Shown: positions 30,741-40,452 of the stretch, piece after piece
Position numbering within the stretch: position 1 is the stretch's first letter
Layout of the letters: each line of letters opens with the position of its first letter
Origin: Clostridiaceae bacterium
GTDB lineage: Bacteria; Bacillota; Clostridia; Lachnospirales; Lachnospiraceae
Assembly: GCA_009911065.1 (NCBI GenBank)
Contig: QXWR01000022.1
Location: 21,709 to 85,708, forward strand
Length of the DNA stretch: 64,000 nucleotides
Direction: 5' to 3'
Notes under the pieces: generated by a model
What the model was told of the DNA's origin: nothing
The model's database searches: none
What the model saw: the letters and a program-made list of their open reading frames with translations, nothing else
Made by a program: the position numbers and the translations under genes

Positions 30741-31904
30741 ATGAGGAAGCGGATTAAGCTGGTGGTGGCATACGATGGAACCAATTATTGCGGATGGCAG
30801 CTGCAAAAGAACGGAATTACCATAGAAGAGGTGCTAAACCGGGAATTGACTGCTCTTTTGAAAGAACCCATTGCTGTGATCGGCGCCAGCCGTACAGACG
30901 CAGGAGTACATGCCCTTGGAAATGTGGCTGTGTTTGACACACACAATCCAATGGCATCCGATAAGATCTGCCTTGCTGTAAATCAGAGTCTTCCGGAAGA
31001 CATCCGGGTGCAAAGCTCCCAGGAAGTATCTTGTGACTGGCATCCAAGGAAGGCGAACTGCACAAAGACCTATGAGTACCGGATTTGGAACCGCCGGATT
31101 CTTTTGCCCACAGAAAGGTTATATTCCTATTTTTGCTACTATCCGCTGGATGTGGAAAAAATGCGGCGGGCGGCAGCATTTTTGGTGGGAGAACATGATT
31201 TTAAAAGCTTTTCCACAACCAAAAAAGGATTGGAGGATACGGTGAGGACCATCTATTCTCTGGATGTGGAGAAGAAGGACAGTTGTATTGTGATTCGTAT
31301 TACTGGCAGTGGTTTTTTGTATAATATGGTGAGAATCATTGCCGGGACTTTAATGCGGGTGGGAACCGGAACCTATCCGCCGGAAGAAATGGCAGCAATT
31401 TTGTCTGCAAGGGACCGCCGTCGGGCCGGAGATACGGCCCCGGCCCGGGGGCTGACTCTTGTGGGAATGGAATATGAGGAGCGTCTGCCCTGGTGGAAGC
31501 ACAGCAAAAATGAGGACTGGAATTATGATATTCTTCAGTCTCATATCGAGAAGAACAAAACCGCTTTTTTTCTGATCAGCCAGTGCAGGGATGAGGAATG
31601 GGACCGGCTGATTGTGCGAAATGTTCACCAGGCATTTCGAAACGGGGCGGATCAGGTAATGGTTCTTGACGTGGAGAAAAACCGTCTAAAGCCAGGGGAT
31701 ATTTATGGATATTATCAGGTGAAAGAACCAGATCAGGATCAGCTTAATGAGATGCTTCTGCTTTTGGAGGAAGAGGAGAAAGAAACCATGCAAAAGATCT
31801 GCCGGAAGGCAGGAGGGGCGAGTTTGGGGGAAGCTGCATGGTATTTGCTAAAGGAAAGTTTTACAGCAACGAATGGCAACGAAATTACTGCCGGATTTTC
31901 CTAA
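30741..31904 (+). CDS. truA: tRNA pseudouridine synthase A with C-terminal extension
   Basis: 387 residues. The first ~245 are a full TruA: catalytic Asp53 in GASRTDAGVHALGNV, plus the usual FKSFST and RIITGSGFLYNMVR-like strand. It makes pseudouridine at 38-40 of tRNA. The last ~140 residues (from about 246) lie beyond the normal end of the family (~245-260) and are not recognised; they include a Glu-rich helix (LLLLEEEEKET). RBS AAGGAGG. Confidence 0.92.
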   Translation: MRKRIKLVVAYDGTNYCGWQLQKNGITIEEVLNRELTALLKEPIAVIGASRTDAGVHALGNVAVFDTHNPMASDKICLAVNQSLPEDIRVQSSQEVSCDWHPRKANCTKTYEYRIWNRRILLPTERLYSYFCYYPLDVEKMRRAAAFLVGEHDFKSFSTTKKGLEDTVRTIYSLDVEKKDSCIVIRITGSGFLYNMVRIIAGTLMRVGTGTYPPEEMAAILSARDRRRAGDTAPARGLTLVGMEYEERLPWWKHSKNEDWNYDILQSHIEKNKTAFFLISQCRDEEWDRLIVRNVHQAFRNGADQVMVLDVEKNRLKPGDIYGYYQVKEPDQDQLNEMLLLLEEEEKETMQKICRKAGGASLGEAAWYLLKESFTATNGNEITAGFS

Positions 31905-31910
31905 ATGCAG

Positions 31911-31939
31911 TTGACTTTGCCAGGGAGTCATGTTATAAT
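31911..31939 (+). promoter_or_regulatory. Promoter of licT and the beta-glucoside locus
   Basis: TTGACT (31911-31916), 17-bp spacer, TATAAT (31934-31939). It lies only 6 bp after the truA stop and about 55 bp before the first RAT. Confidence 0.75.
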
Positions 31940-31997
31940 CACAACTGTTTAAGAAAGTGAGTTTTTCCTATTTTATTTTTTAGACATTTCGCTTTTT

Positions 31998-32028
31998 AGG
32001 ATGGTGATTGTGAAAGCAAGCCAAACCT
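31998..32028 (+). promoter_or_regulatory. RAT antiterminator RNA upstream of licT
   Basis: Folds as AGG(AT)GGT(GA)TTG, loop TGAAAG, CAA GCC(AAA)CCT: AGG/CCT, GGT/GCC and TTG/CAA helices with asymmetric internal loops, matching the ribonucleic antiterminator of the BglG/LicT family. Its 3' AAACCT is also the 5' arm of the terminator that follows, so binding of LicT would prevent termination. Confidence 0.8.
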
Positions 32029-32100
32029 ATATGCAGAAATATTTTTTGAAAGGATATTTTTTCTTTCAGGATTTATTTGTGTATATGGGTTTTTTTATTT
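32023..32100 (+). terminator. LicT-controlled terminator in the licT leader
   Basis: AAACCTATAT (32023-32032) pairs over ten positions (one G-T) with ATATGGGTTT (32083-32092), followed by a T-rich run. An inner hairpin TGAAAG/CTTTCA lies between. The 5' arm overlaps the RAT. Confidence 0.75.
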
Positions 32101-32221
32101 TCATTTTTCCTTATTGTGATTTTTATTTGTAATAAGAGTGACAAAATAGCAGCAGAGAAGGTGTCAGAAATCAGAAGAAATGCAGGCGCAAGAGAGGAGC
32201 CTGCCAGAAAGGGAGAAGGTC

Positions 32222-33067
32222 ATGAAGATTTTTAAGATTCTTAACAACAATGCTGCTGTGGTGAAAGACGACGCAGGGCAGGAACAGATTGTCATGGGGA
32301 AGGGAATCTGTTTTAAAAGACGAGTGGGGGATGAGATCAAGAGAGAGACCATAGATAAGGTTTTCTGTCCTTCCACTGCAGATGTGAGCAGTAAGTTTCA
32401 GGCATTAATTCAGGATATGCCCATGGAACATATTGCCCTTGGGGAGGAGATCATTGAGGAGGCCAAAGAACGGTTGGGAAACGGGTTAAACGATATGGTT
32501 TATATATCCCTGATTGATCATGTACATACATCCATTATGCGCCTTCTGGATGGGGTTACGGTAAAAAATGTTCTGTTGTGGGATATTCGAAGATTTTATA
32601 AAGAGGAATTTCAGATTGGCCTGTGGGCTTTGGAGAGAATTTGGGAGGAATGTCAGGTAAGGCTTCCAGAGGATGAAGCAGGTTTTATTGCCCTTCATCT
32701 GGCCAATGCACGGATGGACGAGGCGGTTATGCACAATATTTATGAGATAACCCGTGTAATCCAGGAGGTGGCAAACATTGTAAAATATTTTTTCCGAATT
32801 AGCTTTGACGAGGAGGATGTGTACTATTACCGGTTTATTACTCATTTGAAATTTTTTGCAAAAAGGCTGGTGGAGCATCACACATTTCCAGAGGATGCAA
32901 ATGACGATCTGTGGATGGTGATTCGGGAACGGTATCCGGAAGCGTTTCAGTGTACTGAGCGAATCCGCCAGTTTGTAGACCAGAAATATCAATATGTAGT
33001 TTCCAAAGAGGAACAGCTTTATCTGACCATTCACATTGAGAGAGTGGTAAGCAAAACCCGGCAGTAA
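32222..33067 (+). CDS. licT: LicT/BglG family transcription antiterminator
   Basis: 281 residues from ATG 32222 (MKIFKILNNNAAVV); GGGAGAAGG lies just upstream. CAT RNA-binding domain 1-55, PRD1 about 65-165 (His in DHVHTSIMR and FIALHLANARM), PRD2 about 170-278 (His in FITHLKFF and LYLTIHIERV). PTS and HPr phosphorylate these His to switch RNA binding. The preceding RAT-terminator implies autoregulation; the second RAT before the PTS gene implies control of the operon. Symbol by family; the exact sugar is inferred. Confidence 0.93.
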   Translation: MKIFKILNNNAAVVKDDAGQEQIVMGKGICFKRRVGDEIKRETIDKVFCPSTADVSSKFQALIQDMPMEHIALGEEIIEEAKERLGNGLNDMVYISLIDHVHTSIMRLLDGVTVKNVLLWDIRRFYKEEFQIGLWALERIWEECQVRLPEDEAGFIALHLANARMDEAVMHNIYEITRVIQEVANIVKYFFRISFDEEDVYYYRFITHLKFFAKRLVEHHTFPEDANDDLWMVIRERYPEAFQCTERIRQFVDQKYQYVVSKEEQLYLTIHIERVVSKTRQ

Positions 33068-33085
33068 AAACAAAAATAGCATGTC

Positions 33086-33114
33086 AGGGTGGTGACATTT
33101 AGTTGGCCAAACCT
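33086..33114 (+). promoter_or_regulatory. Second RAT antiterminator RNA, before the PTS gene
   Basis: Folds as AGG(GT)GGT(GA)CA, loop TTTAGT, TG GCC(AAA)CCT: the same core as the first RAT. A hairpin GGAAAGC (33121-33127)/GCTTTCC (33151-33157) follows but does not overlap the RAT and lacks a T run, so termination here is less certain. Confidence 0.65.
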
Positions 33115-33189
33115 TCATGGGGAAAGCGCCGTGATCGTAATGGTGATCGGGCTTTCCATATAAATCATAAAAAAGATGGAGGGAAAGAC

Positions 33190-35148
33190 ATGGGAAAGTA
33201 TGGAAAACTGGCAGAAGACATTGTCAGCAACGTAGGAGGGCAGGAAAATGTGATTAGCCTGACCCATTGCATCACCAGACTTCGTTTTAAGCTGAAAGAC
33301 GAATCGAAGGCAAAGGATGATGTGATCAAAAACATGGACGGAGTAGTTACGGTGATGAAAAGCGGAGGCCAGTATCAGGTGGTAATCGGAAATCATGTGC
33401 CGGAAGTCTATGGGGATGTGATGGCATTGATTGGAGAAGGGGAGAGAACTTCAGAACCAGAAGAGGGTCCCAAGGGAAGTCTGTTTAACCAGGCCATTGA
33501 CGCGATTTCCGGAATATTTCAGCCGATTCTTGGTATCATGGCAGCCTGCGGTATGGTCAAGGGATTGAATGCTTTGTTTGTGGCTATAGGATTGTATCCA
33601 GATACCTGTGGAGGATATTTGCTTCTGAATGCCATTGGAGACGGGTTGTTTCATTTTCTGCCTTTGTTTTTGGGATACACAGCGGCAAACAAGTTTAAAT
33701 TAAAGCCTATGGTTGGTTTGGTGATTGGCGCTATTATGTGTTATCCAGGGGTGCAGGGAAGCGTTCTGTCACAAGGAAGTCAGCCGCTGTATACGTTATT
33801 TGCCGGTACGTTGTTTGAGTCGGCAGTTTATACAGATTTTTTTGGAATACCTTTAATTGGAATGGATTATACAGGCACAGTGATTCCGGTAATTTTCGTT
33901 GTGTATTTTGCCTCAAAATGTGAGAAGTTTTTCAGCAAATGGGTTCCGGATTTGGTGAAGTTTTTCTTTGTTCCCATGCTGACGTTGTTTGTGGCGATTC
34001 CGGCAGGTTTTCTGGTGATTGGACCAGTGGCGGTATTTGGTTCTGCTATTATAGCAGAGACCGTTATGGCTGTGCGGAATGTGAGTCCCATGGCAGCAGG
34101 GGCGATAGTGGGGCTGACCTGGCAGATTCTTGTGATTTTCGGACTTCACTGGGGATTTATTCCGGTGTATATTAACAATATTATGACCAATGGATACGAC
34201 AATGTGATGATGCCGTTTTTTGCCTGTACATTTGCCACATCCGCAGTAGTGCTGGCAATTTTTTTCAAAACAAAGGACCGTCAGCTGAAGGAAATGGCAT
34301 TGCCAAACTTTATTTCTGGTATTTTTGGAGTTACGGAACCTGCTATTTATGGAATTTTGCTTCCTTTGAAAACGCCTTTTATAATTAGCTGTATTGCCGG
34401 AGGAATCGGCGGCGGTTTTTATGGGGCATTTAATTTCCGGAAATTTATGATGGGCGGTATGGGAATTTTTGAGTTTCCAGCTATGATTGAGCCGGACGGA
34501 AGTATGGGGAATTTGATTGTGGCTGTTTCCGGAGTGATTCTTACAATGATTCTTGCCTTTGCAGGAACCATGATCTTTTACAAAGAGCCGGAAAAAGAGA
34601 AAGCTTTGGCCGTTTCCCACGGGAATGGAAAAACCGAAGCAGCAGGAGATGGGAAGGAAACTTCCAATGAGGAAAAGGAAGAGGGAATCATTCGAAAGAC
34701 AGAGATTGCCAGTCCGATAAAGGGAAAGGTATTAAAGCTTTGTGACATTCAAGATGAAGCATTTGCGTCCGGGGTATTGGGAAAAGGCGTTGCCATTCTG
34801 CCGGAAGCAGGGGAGGTATATGCTCCGGCAAACGGGGTGGTGTCTGCATTGTTTCCCACTCTTCATGCTATTGGGCTGACTACAGAGGAAGGAGCGGAGG
34901 TGCTGATTCATATAGGACTGGATACGGTGCAGTTAAACGGAGAGGGGTTTGAGGCACTGGTGGCTGCAGGAGACCAGGTGAAGAAGGGGCAGCTTTTGAT
35001 TCGGTTTGACATGGATTTTATTTCAGGAAAGGGATATTGTCTGGAGACTCCTGTGCTTATAACCAATTCTGACAAATTTTTAGATGTGGTGGAAACTTCC
35101 AGTACCGTGGTGGCTTCAGGAGAAAATCTTTTAAATTTATTAAAATAG
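33190..35148 (+). CDS. PTS beta-glucoside transporter, EIIBCA
   Basis: 652 residues from ATG 33190, with GGAGGG upstream; an in-frame TTG at 33103 falls inside the RAT and is rejected. Order IIB (1-85; phosphocysteine Cys27 in SLTHCITRLRF), IIC (about 100-470, around ten helices), IIA (about 520-652; phosphohistidine near 573 in VLIHIGLDTVQL). Imports and phosphorylates an aryl-beta-glucoside or cellobiose-like sugar. Followed 12 bp later by the matching phospho-glucosidase. Confidence 0.93.
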   Translation: MGKYGKLAEDIVSNVGGQENVISLTHCITRLRFKLKDESKAKDDVIKNMDGVVTVMKSGGQYQVVIGNHVPEVYGDVMALIGEGERTSEPEEGPKGSLFNQAIDAISGIFQPILGIMAACGMVKGLNALFVAIGLYPDTCGGYLLLNAIGDGLFHFLPLFLGYTAANKFKLKPMVGLVIGAIMCYPGVQGSVLSQGSQPLYTLFAGTLFESAVYTDFFGIPLIGMDYTGTVIPVIFVVYFASKCEKFFSKWVPDLVKFFFVPMLTLFVAIPAGFLVIGPVAVFGSAIIAETVMAVRNVSPMAAGAIVGLTWQILVIFGLHWGFIPVYINNIMTNGYDNVMMPFFACTFATSAVVLAIFFKTKDRQLKEMALPNFISGIFGVTEPAIYGILLPLKTPFIISCIAGGIGGGFYGAFNFRKFMMGGMGIFEFPAMIEPDGSMGNLIVAVSGVILTMILAFAGTMIFYKEPEKEKALAVSHGNGKTEAAGDGKETSNEEKEEGIIRKTEIASPIKGKVLKLCDIQDEAFASGVLGKGVAILPEAGEVYAPANGVVSALFPTLHAIGLTTEEGAEVLIHIGLDTVQLNGEGFEALVAAGDQVKKGQLLIRFDMDFISGKGYCLETPVLITNSDKFLDVVETSSTVVASGENLLNLLK

Positions 35149-35151
35149 TAG

Positions 35152-36579
<1,428 letters not shown>

Positions 36580-36595
36580 ACAGGAGGAAATAAGG

Positions 36596-36853
36596 TTGAA
36601 GAAATGGCAATACCAGATTACAGACAGGGAAGGGATTCATGCAAGGCCAGCTGTAATGCTTGTAAGGGAAGCAAAGAAGTATAGAAGCAGAATTGTTCTG
36701 GGAGTGGAAGGACAGACGGCTCTGGCTTCTGATTTAATGGAGATCATGAATTTGAACGTGAAAAGAGGGCAGGAGGTGGAAATTTCCATTTCCGGGGAAG
36801 ACGAAGAATTGGCTTACAGAGGAATGACAAAGTTTTTCCAGGAGTATCTTTGA
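36596..36853 (+). CDS. HPr-like phosphocarrier with Asp at position 46
   Basis: 85 residues from a TTG start fixed by AGGAGG (36582-36587). His15 in GIHARP is present, so PEP-dependent phosphotransfer is possible. Aligned to Bacillus HPr with no gaps, position 46 (the HPrK site, normally Ser) is Asp (L-A-S-D-L-M); the Ser lies at 45. Last gene of the beta-glucoside operon, 16 bp after the glucosidase. A general ptsH is expected elsewhere, so this is probably a dedicated paralogue. Confidence 0.88.
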   Translation: MKKWQYQITDREGIHARPAVMLVREAKKYRSRIVLGVEGQTALASDLMEIMNLNVKRGQEVEISISGEDEELAYRGMTKFFQEYL

Positions 36854-36877
36854 GAGGACATTCGCCCATTCTCGCCC

Positions 36878-36916
36878 ATTCGCCAAATGTCGGTGGAAAC
36901 ACGGCATTTGGCGAAT
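36878..36916. repeat. 12-bp inverted repeat between HPr gene and tRNA
   Basis: ATTCGCCAAATG (36878-36889) and CATTTGGCGAAT (36905-36916) form a perfect stem with a 15-nt loop. Two TCGCCCATT copies precede it (36862, 36872). No T run follows on either strand, so an intrinsic terminator is doubtful, though it lies between convergent units. Confidence 0.6.
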
Positions 36917-36935
36917 TGTCTGAGCAATAAAAAAA

Positions 36936-37007
36936 TGCGTCTGAGAGGAATCGAACCTCCGCACGTGGCTCCGGAGGCCACTGCTCTATCCACTGAGCTA
37001 CAGACGC
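36936..37007 (-). tRNA. tRNA-Arg, anticodon CCG
   Basis: 72 nt. Acceptor GCGTCTG/CAGACGC with discriminator A, D-stem GCTC/GAGC, anticodon stem GTGGC/GCCAC with loop CTCCGGA (anticodon CCG, reads CGG), T-stem GGAGG/CCTCT with TTCGAAT loop. CCA is not encoded; a T7 run follows directly. Confidence 0.95.
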
Positions 37008-37016
37008 ATGTCTTAT

Positions 37017-37044
37017 ATTATACACGATTTTTATAAAATTGCAA
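37017..37044 (-). promoter_or_regulatory. Promoter of tRNA-Arg
   Basis: On the minus strand TTGCAA (37044-37039), 16-bp spacer, TATAAT (37022-37017), about nine bases before the mature tRNA 5' end. Confidence 0.7.
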
Positions 37045-37180
37045 TAGAAAGTTTTCGATTTTTTCCAGATAACCGCCATAAAAAGGCCAGAAAACGTTGT
37101 TCGTGCAAACCGAAAAACCGAAAAAACAAAAAACTGCCAAAGAAGACGATAAAGAAATGGAAAGACATTTGAAATTTGCC

Positions 37181-37208
37181 TTGACAATCCGGGGGGGGGT
37201 GTTATGAT
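37181..37208 (+). promoter_or_regulatory. Promoter with G9 tract in spacer
   Basis: TTGACA (37181-37186), 16-bp spacer that contains nine consecutive G (37191-37199), TATGAT (37203-37208). Gain or loss of one G would change the spacer to 17 or 15 bp. Confidence 0.65.
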
Positions 37209-37259
37209 ATATATGGATTTATCAGACCAATATAAAAAGGATAAGACTAGGAGGTAGCA

Positions 37260-38012
37260 ATGAAAAGAATATTAAAAAGTATTATGGCAGTTGGGCTTGC
37301 AAGTCTGATGATGGCGGGAACTGCCTTTGCAGGAACTATGGAGGAAAATACATACGATCCGATAACAGATCATGGCCGGTTTTTAAACGACAAAAGCAGT
37401 CTGAAGACTTACCCAGGGTTTGAGGAGGATCGAAGTCAAGCAGTATTAGTGAATAAGGACTGGAAGTACCGGAAGGATGACGGAACTTATGCTGTTTCTG
37501 AATGGGTGCAGGACGATGCAGGAAAGAGCTATTATATTAGTGCATCAGGAACTACCTTTCAGGGATATGTGGGTCCCGGAGACGTTGATGAGAACGCTTA
37601 CTTTTTCGAGCCTTCCGATGGACACAGGATTGAGGATGCTATTTTGGGAGTAAATTCCATCGGCGGTTGGGATATTGATTATACAGTGAATGCAGACGGC
37701 ACATGGGATATGATTCCCTGGGAGGGATATGATCCTTCTGATTTCGAAAGTTCCTTTTATATTTATTTTGACGAGAATGGGAAAATGGTTTCCTACGCTG
37801 CCATTCCAGGCGGAACAACTGCTGCCAATCACGTACAGGACGTTAAGCGGGAAGTGGATGAGAACGGAGTTCCTTTCCTGATGGTTGGAGATGTCCGCTA
37901 TGTTGCAGAGAAATGCAGTTCTTGGGACCGGACTTATGAGGAAGATATGGGCGGCGCCGTTATAAAGGCGGGCTACCATGAATTTTATACGGTTTACGTA
38001 AGACAGAAATAA
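37260..38012 (+). CDS. Small secreted protein with cell-wall-binding-like segment
   Basis: 250 residues. Signal peptide (MKRILKSIMAVGLASLMMAG, cleavage near AFA-G, residue ~25). A Trp/Tyr segment (WKYRKDDGTYAVSEWVQDD, KSYYISASG) resembles one or two CW_binding repeats; the rest is not recognised. RBS AGGAGG six bases before the ATG. Monocistronic between its own promoter and terminator, with possible phase-variable expression. Confidence 0.8.
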   Translation: MKRILKSIMAVGLASLMMAGTAFAGTMEENTYDPITDHGRFLNDKSSLKTYPGFEEDRSQAVLVNKDWKYRKDDGTYAVSEWVQDDAGKSYYISASGTTFQGYVGPGDVDENAYFFEPSDGHRIEDAILGVNSIGGWDIDYTVNADGTWDMIPWEGYDPSDFESSFYIYFDENGKMVSYAAIPGGTTAANHVQDVKREVDENGVPFLMVGDVRYVAEKCSSWDRTYEEDMGGAVIKAGYHEFYTVYVRQK

Positions 38013-38032
38013 AGATTGCTTTGGATTTGAAG

Positions 38033-38078
38033 CGAGTGGTTTTGGGGATGGAAATCCTATCAATACCACTCGTTTTTT
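38033..38078 (+). terminator. Terminator after small secreted protein
   Basis: CGAGTGGT (38033-38040) pairs with ACCACTCG (38065-38072), then six T. Confidence 0.85.
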
Positions 38079-38151
38079 GTATACCTCATTATTGATTTTC
38101 TATTATTATTTTGTTATGATAGGACAGGACATGGATTGGGAGGAGATTTGC

Positions 38152-39066
38152 ATGAAAAAAAAATCAAGAACCTGGCTGGGTATCCGAGTAAGCCGGGAAC
38201 AGAAAAAAGTTTTACAAATTATGATGCTTCCTATGATTGTGCTGATACTAATTATTATTATAAAGATTGCGGAGCGTCCAAAGAAAGAGCCGGAACTGCC
38301 GTCGGAACCTACGGTGGCAATGACCGAGTCTGGCATGACTGCAGAAAATATTGTAGAGTCCTGGGAGGAGGAGCGTTTGCCGGAGGAGCCGGGAGATGAG
38401 CCGGATGAGACCGAACCTACCGAGCCGGAAACTGAGACCGAGCCTTTGGGACAGGATGAATTTGCGACGGACCGTTTTCAAAGAGACCCTATTCCGGAAA
38501 TCCTGACTCTCATGGAACATTATTTTCAGGCCAAGGAAAAAGGGGATGCGGCCGCCATGAACCAGTTATATGGAATCGGGGAGGTTACAGAAGAAGAGCT
38601 GCAGGCCCAAAGTGCCCGAATGCGGAGCAATTCCAAATATGTACAAGGTTTTGAAAATGTGGCAACTTATGTAATGGATGGGCCGGAAGAAGGTTCCTGG
38701 CTAGTATATGCGGTGGTGGATATTAATTTCTATTTGGCAAGAACCAGAGCGCCTATGATTACCTGGTGTTACGTGAAGCAGGATGGGGAAGGGAATTTTC
38801 TCATTGTGGATAACCAGAAATTATCTCCGGAAATTCAGCGGTTTATTGTGGAGGCAGGTCGTTTAGAAGAGGTGCGGAGACTGGCAACCAATGTAAATCA
38901 AAGACTGCGGGAGGCATTAAGCGCAGATGAAGATTTAAAGAATGTATACGGCATATTGCGGGAAGGTTCTCCGGTTTGGGGAGAGACAGAGGAAACGCAG
39001 CCGGAAATCTCCATTATAGGTACGGAAAGTGCAGAAAGCACCTCAGAGGAAACTTTGGGAGAATAG
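38152..39066 (+). CDS. Membrane-anchored protein with acidic linker, unknown function
   Basis: 304 residues from ATG 38152 (GGGAGGAG just upstream). One N-terminal membrane helix (about 21-40, [19 protein letters not shown]), then a Glu/Pro/Thr-rich linker (about 41-110) and a globular outer domain (about 115-270) resembling NTF2-like folds in length only. The C-terminal tail is Ser/Thr/Glu-rich. Not recognised. Ends 16 bp before queA. Confidence 0.75.
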   Translation: MKKKSRTWLGIRVSREQKKVLQIMMLPMIVLILIIIIKIAERPKKEPELPSEPTVAMTESGMTAENIVESWEEERLPEEPGDEPDETEPTEPETETEPLGQDEFATDRFQRDPIPEILTLMEHYFQAKEKGDAAAMNQLYGIGEVTEEELQAQSARMRSNSKYVQGFENVATYVMDGPEEGSWLVYAVVDINFYLARTRAPMITWCYVKQDGEGNFLIVDNQKLSPEIQRFIVEAGRLEEVRRLATNVNQRLREALSADEDLKNVYGILREGSPVWGETEETQPEISIIGTESAESTSEETLGE

Positions 39067-39082
39067 GAAAGCAGGTGAGAAA

Positions 39083-40108
39083 GTGGATGTAAAAGATTTT
39101 TATTTTGATTTGCCGCCAGAGCGGATTGCACAGGACCCATTAGAGGACCGGTCCTCTTCCCGCCTTTTGGTGATGGACCGGTATACAGGCCAGATCCAGC
39201 ATCAAATGTTTTCGGATATTACCCAATATTTACAGGCAGGAGATTGTCTGGTGATCAACGATACGCGGGTGATACCTGCCCGTCTTTTTGGACAAAAGGA
39301 AGATACCGGAGCAAAGATTGAGATTCTCTTGTTAAAGCGGGAGGACAATCATACTTGGGAAACCTTGGTAAAGCCAGGAAAAAAATGTCGTCCCGGAACC
39401 AGAATTGTATTTGGAGAGGGGCTTTTGACGGGAACGATTCTGGAGGTGACAGAAGACGGAAACCGCCGGATTCAATTTCAGTATGAAGGGATTTTTGAGG
39501 AGATATTGGATAAGCTTGGACAGATGCCGCTGCCTCCTTATATTACCCATGAATTGAAGGACAAGAACCGTTACCAGACCGTATATGCAGCTCAGGATGG
39601 GTCTTGTGCAGCTCCTACAGCAGGGCTTCATTTTACCAAAGAGCTTCTTTCGCAGATTGAGGAGAAAGGGGTGGAGATTGCCCGTGTGACTTTGCATGTG
39701 GGACTTGGCACGTTCCGTCCGGTGAAAGTATCTAATGTTTTGGAACATCACATGCATTCGGAGTTTTACCAGGTGGAGAAGGAAGAAGCGGAAAAAATCA
39801 ACCGGGTGAAGCAGTCTGGCAAAAAGGTGATCTGTGTGGGTACCACCAGCTGCAGGACTTTGGAGTCAGCTACCGGGGAAGACGGGATTTTGAGAGCTGG
39901 CAGTGGATGGACCGATATTTTTATTTATCCAGGATATACGTTTAAAATCATGGACCGACTGATTACCAATTTTCATCTGCCAGAGTCCACTCTTGTGATG
40001 TTGGTTTCTGCTTTTGCAGGGCGGGAACATGTGCTTCATGCATATGAAGAAGCCATTAGGGAATCGTATCGTTTCTTTAGTTTTGGGGATGCGATGATGA
40101 TTTTGTGA
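39083..40108 (+). CDS. queA: S-adenosylmethionine:tRNA ribosyltransferase-isomerase
   Basis: 341 residues, standard length, from GTG 39083 ([17 protein letters not shown]). Family blocks [52 protein letters not shown] and [16 protein letters not shown] are all present. Adds the cyclopentene ring to preQ1 in tRNA on the way to queuosine. No tgt is in the window. Confidence 0.96.
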   Translation: MDVKDFYFDLPPERIAQDPLEDRSSSRLLVMDRYTGQIQHQMFSDITQYLQAGDCLVINDTRVIPARLFGQKEDTGAKIEILLLKREDNHTWETLVKPGKKCRPGTRIVFGEGLLTGTILEVTEDGNRRIQFQYEGIFEEILDKLGQMPLPPYITHELKDKNRYQTVYAAQDGSCAAPTAGLHFTKELLSQIEEKGVEIARVTLHVGLGTFRPVKVSNVLEHHMHSEFYQVEKEEAEKINRVKQSGKKVICVGTTSCRTLESATGEDGILRAGSGWTDIFIYPGYTFKIMDRLITNFHLPESTLVMLVSAFAGREHVLHAYEEAIRESYRFFSFGDAMMIL

Positions 40109-40193
40109 CACAAAATTCCATATTGGTAAAGTTCATTTATCCCTATGACCGGATTTTTACGTCAATATTTGGATGCTTTTGTTATCCTCTTAG

Positions 40194-40228
40194 AGCGTGT
40201 CTGAAAATTGCTTTCAGACACGCTTTTC
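40194..40228 (+). terminator. Terminator after queA
   Basis: AGCGTGTCTGAAA pairs perfectly (13 bp) with TTTCAGACACGCT, then TTT. Confidence 0.8.
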
Positions 40229-40331
40229 TATAATCTGGTCAGCACATGAATGGAACGTAGAATCCAAACAGCCCGCAAGTTTCATTCCTGGTTGAATCAA
40301 ATATGAGGCGCAGGGAACAGAAATATTGTAT

Positions 40332-40352
40332 AATCTGGAAAAATTCCAGATT
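40332..40352. promoter_or_regulatory. Palindrome AATCTGGAA-AAA-TTCCAGATT, possible operator
   Basis: Perfect 9-bp arms around AAA. Its right end overlaps the -35 (TTGCAA at 40351) of a candidate promoter, so it could bind a dimeric repressor. Confidence 0.4.
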
Positions 40353-40380
40353 GCAAATTAGAACCAGTCTGTTATATAAT
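40351..40380 (+). promoter_or_regulatory. Candidate promoter of the RluF-like gene
   Basis: TTGCAA (40351-40356), 18-bp spacer, TATAAT (40375-40380), 72 bp before the chosen start codon. Confidence 0.5.
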
Positions 40381-40452
40381 ATTGCTTATGACCGATTGGA
40401 TAAATGTGTGAGTTTATGTAAAAAAAGACAACTGGAGTGGATGGGGAAATCA

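Noticed and set aside
31940..31997. CcpA cre site in the licT leader
   Set aside because: I found no sequence close to the cre consensus here, despite the sugar operon context.
33103..33189. TTG start that would lengthen the PTS protein by 29 residues
   Set aside because: The TTG is within the RAT hairpin, has no RBS, and the ATG at 33190 has a good one and the normal IIB start.
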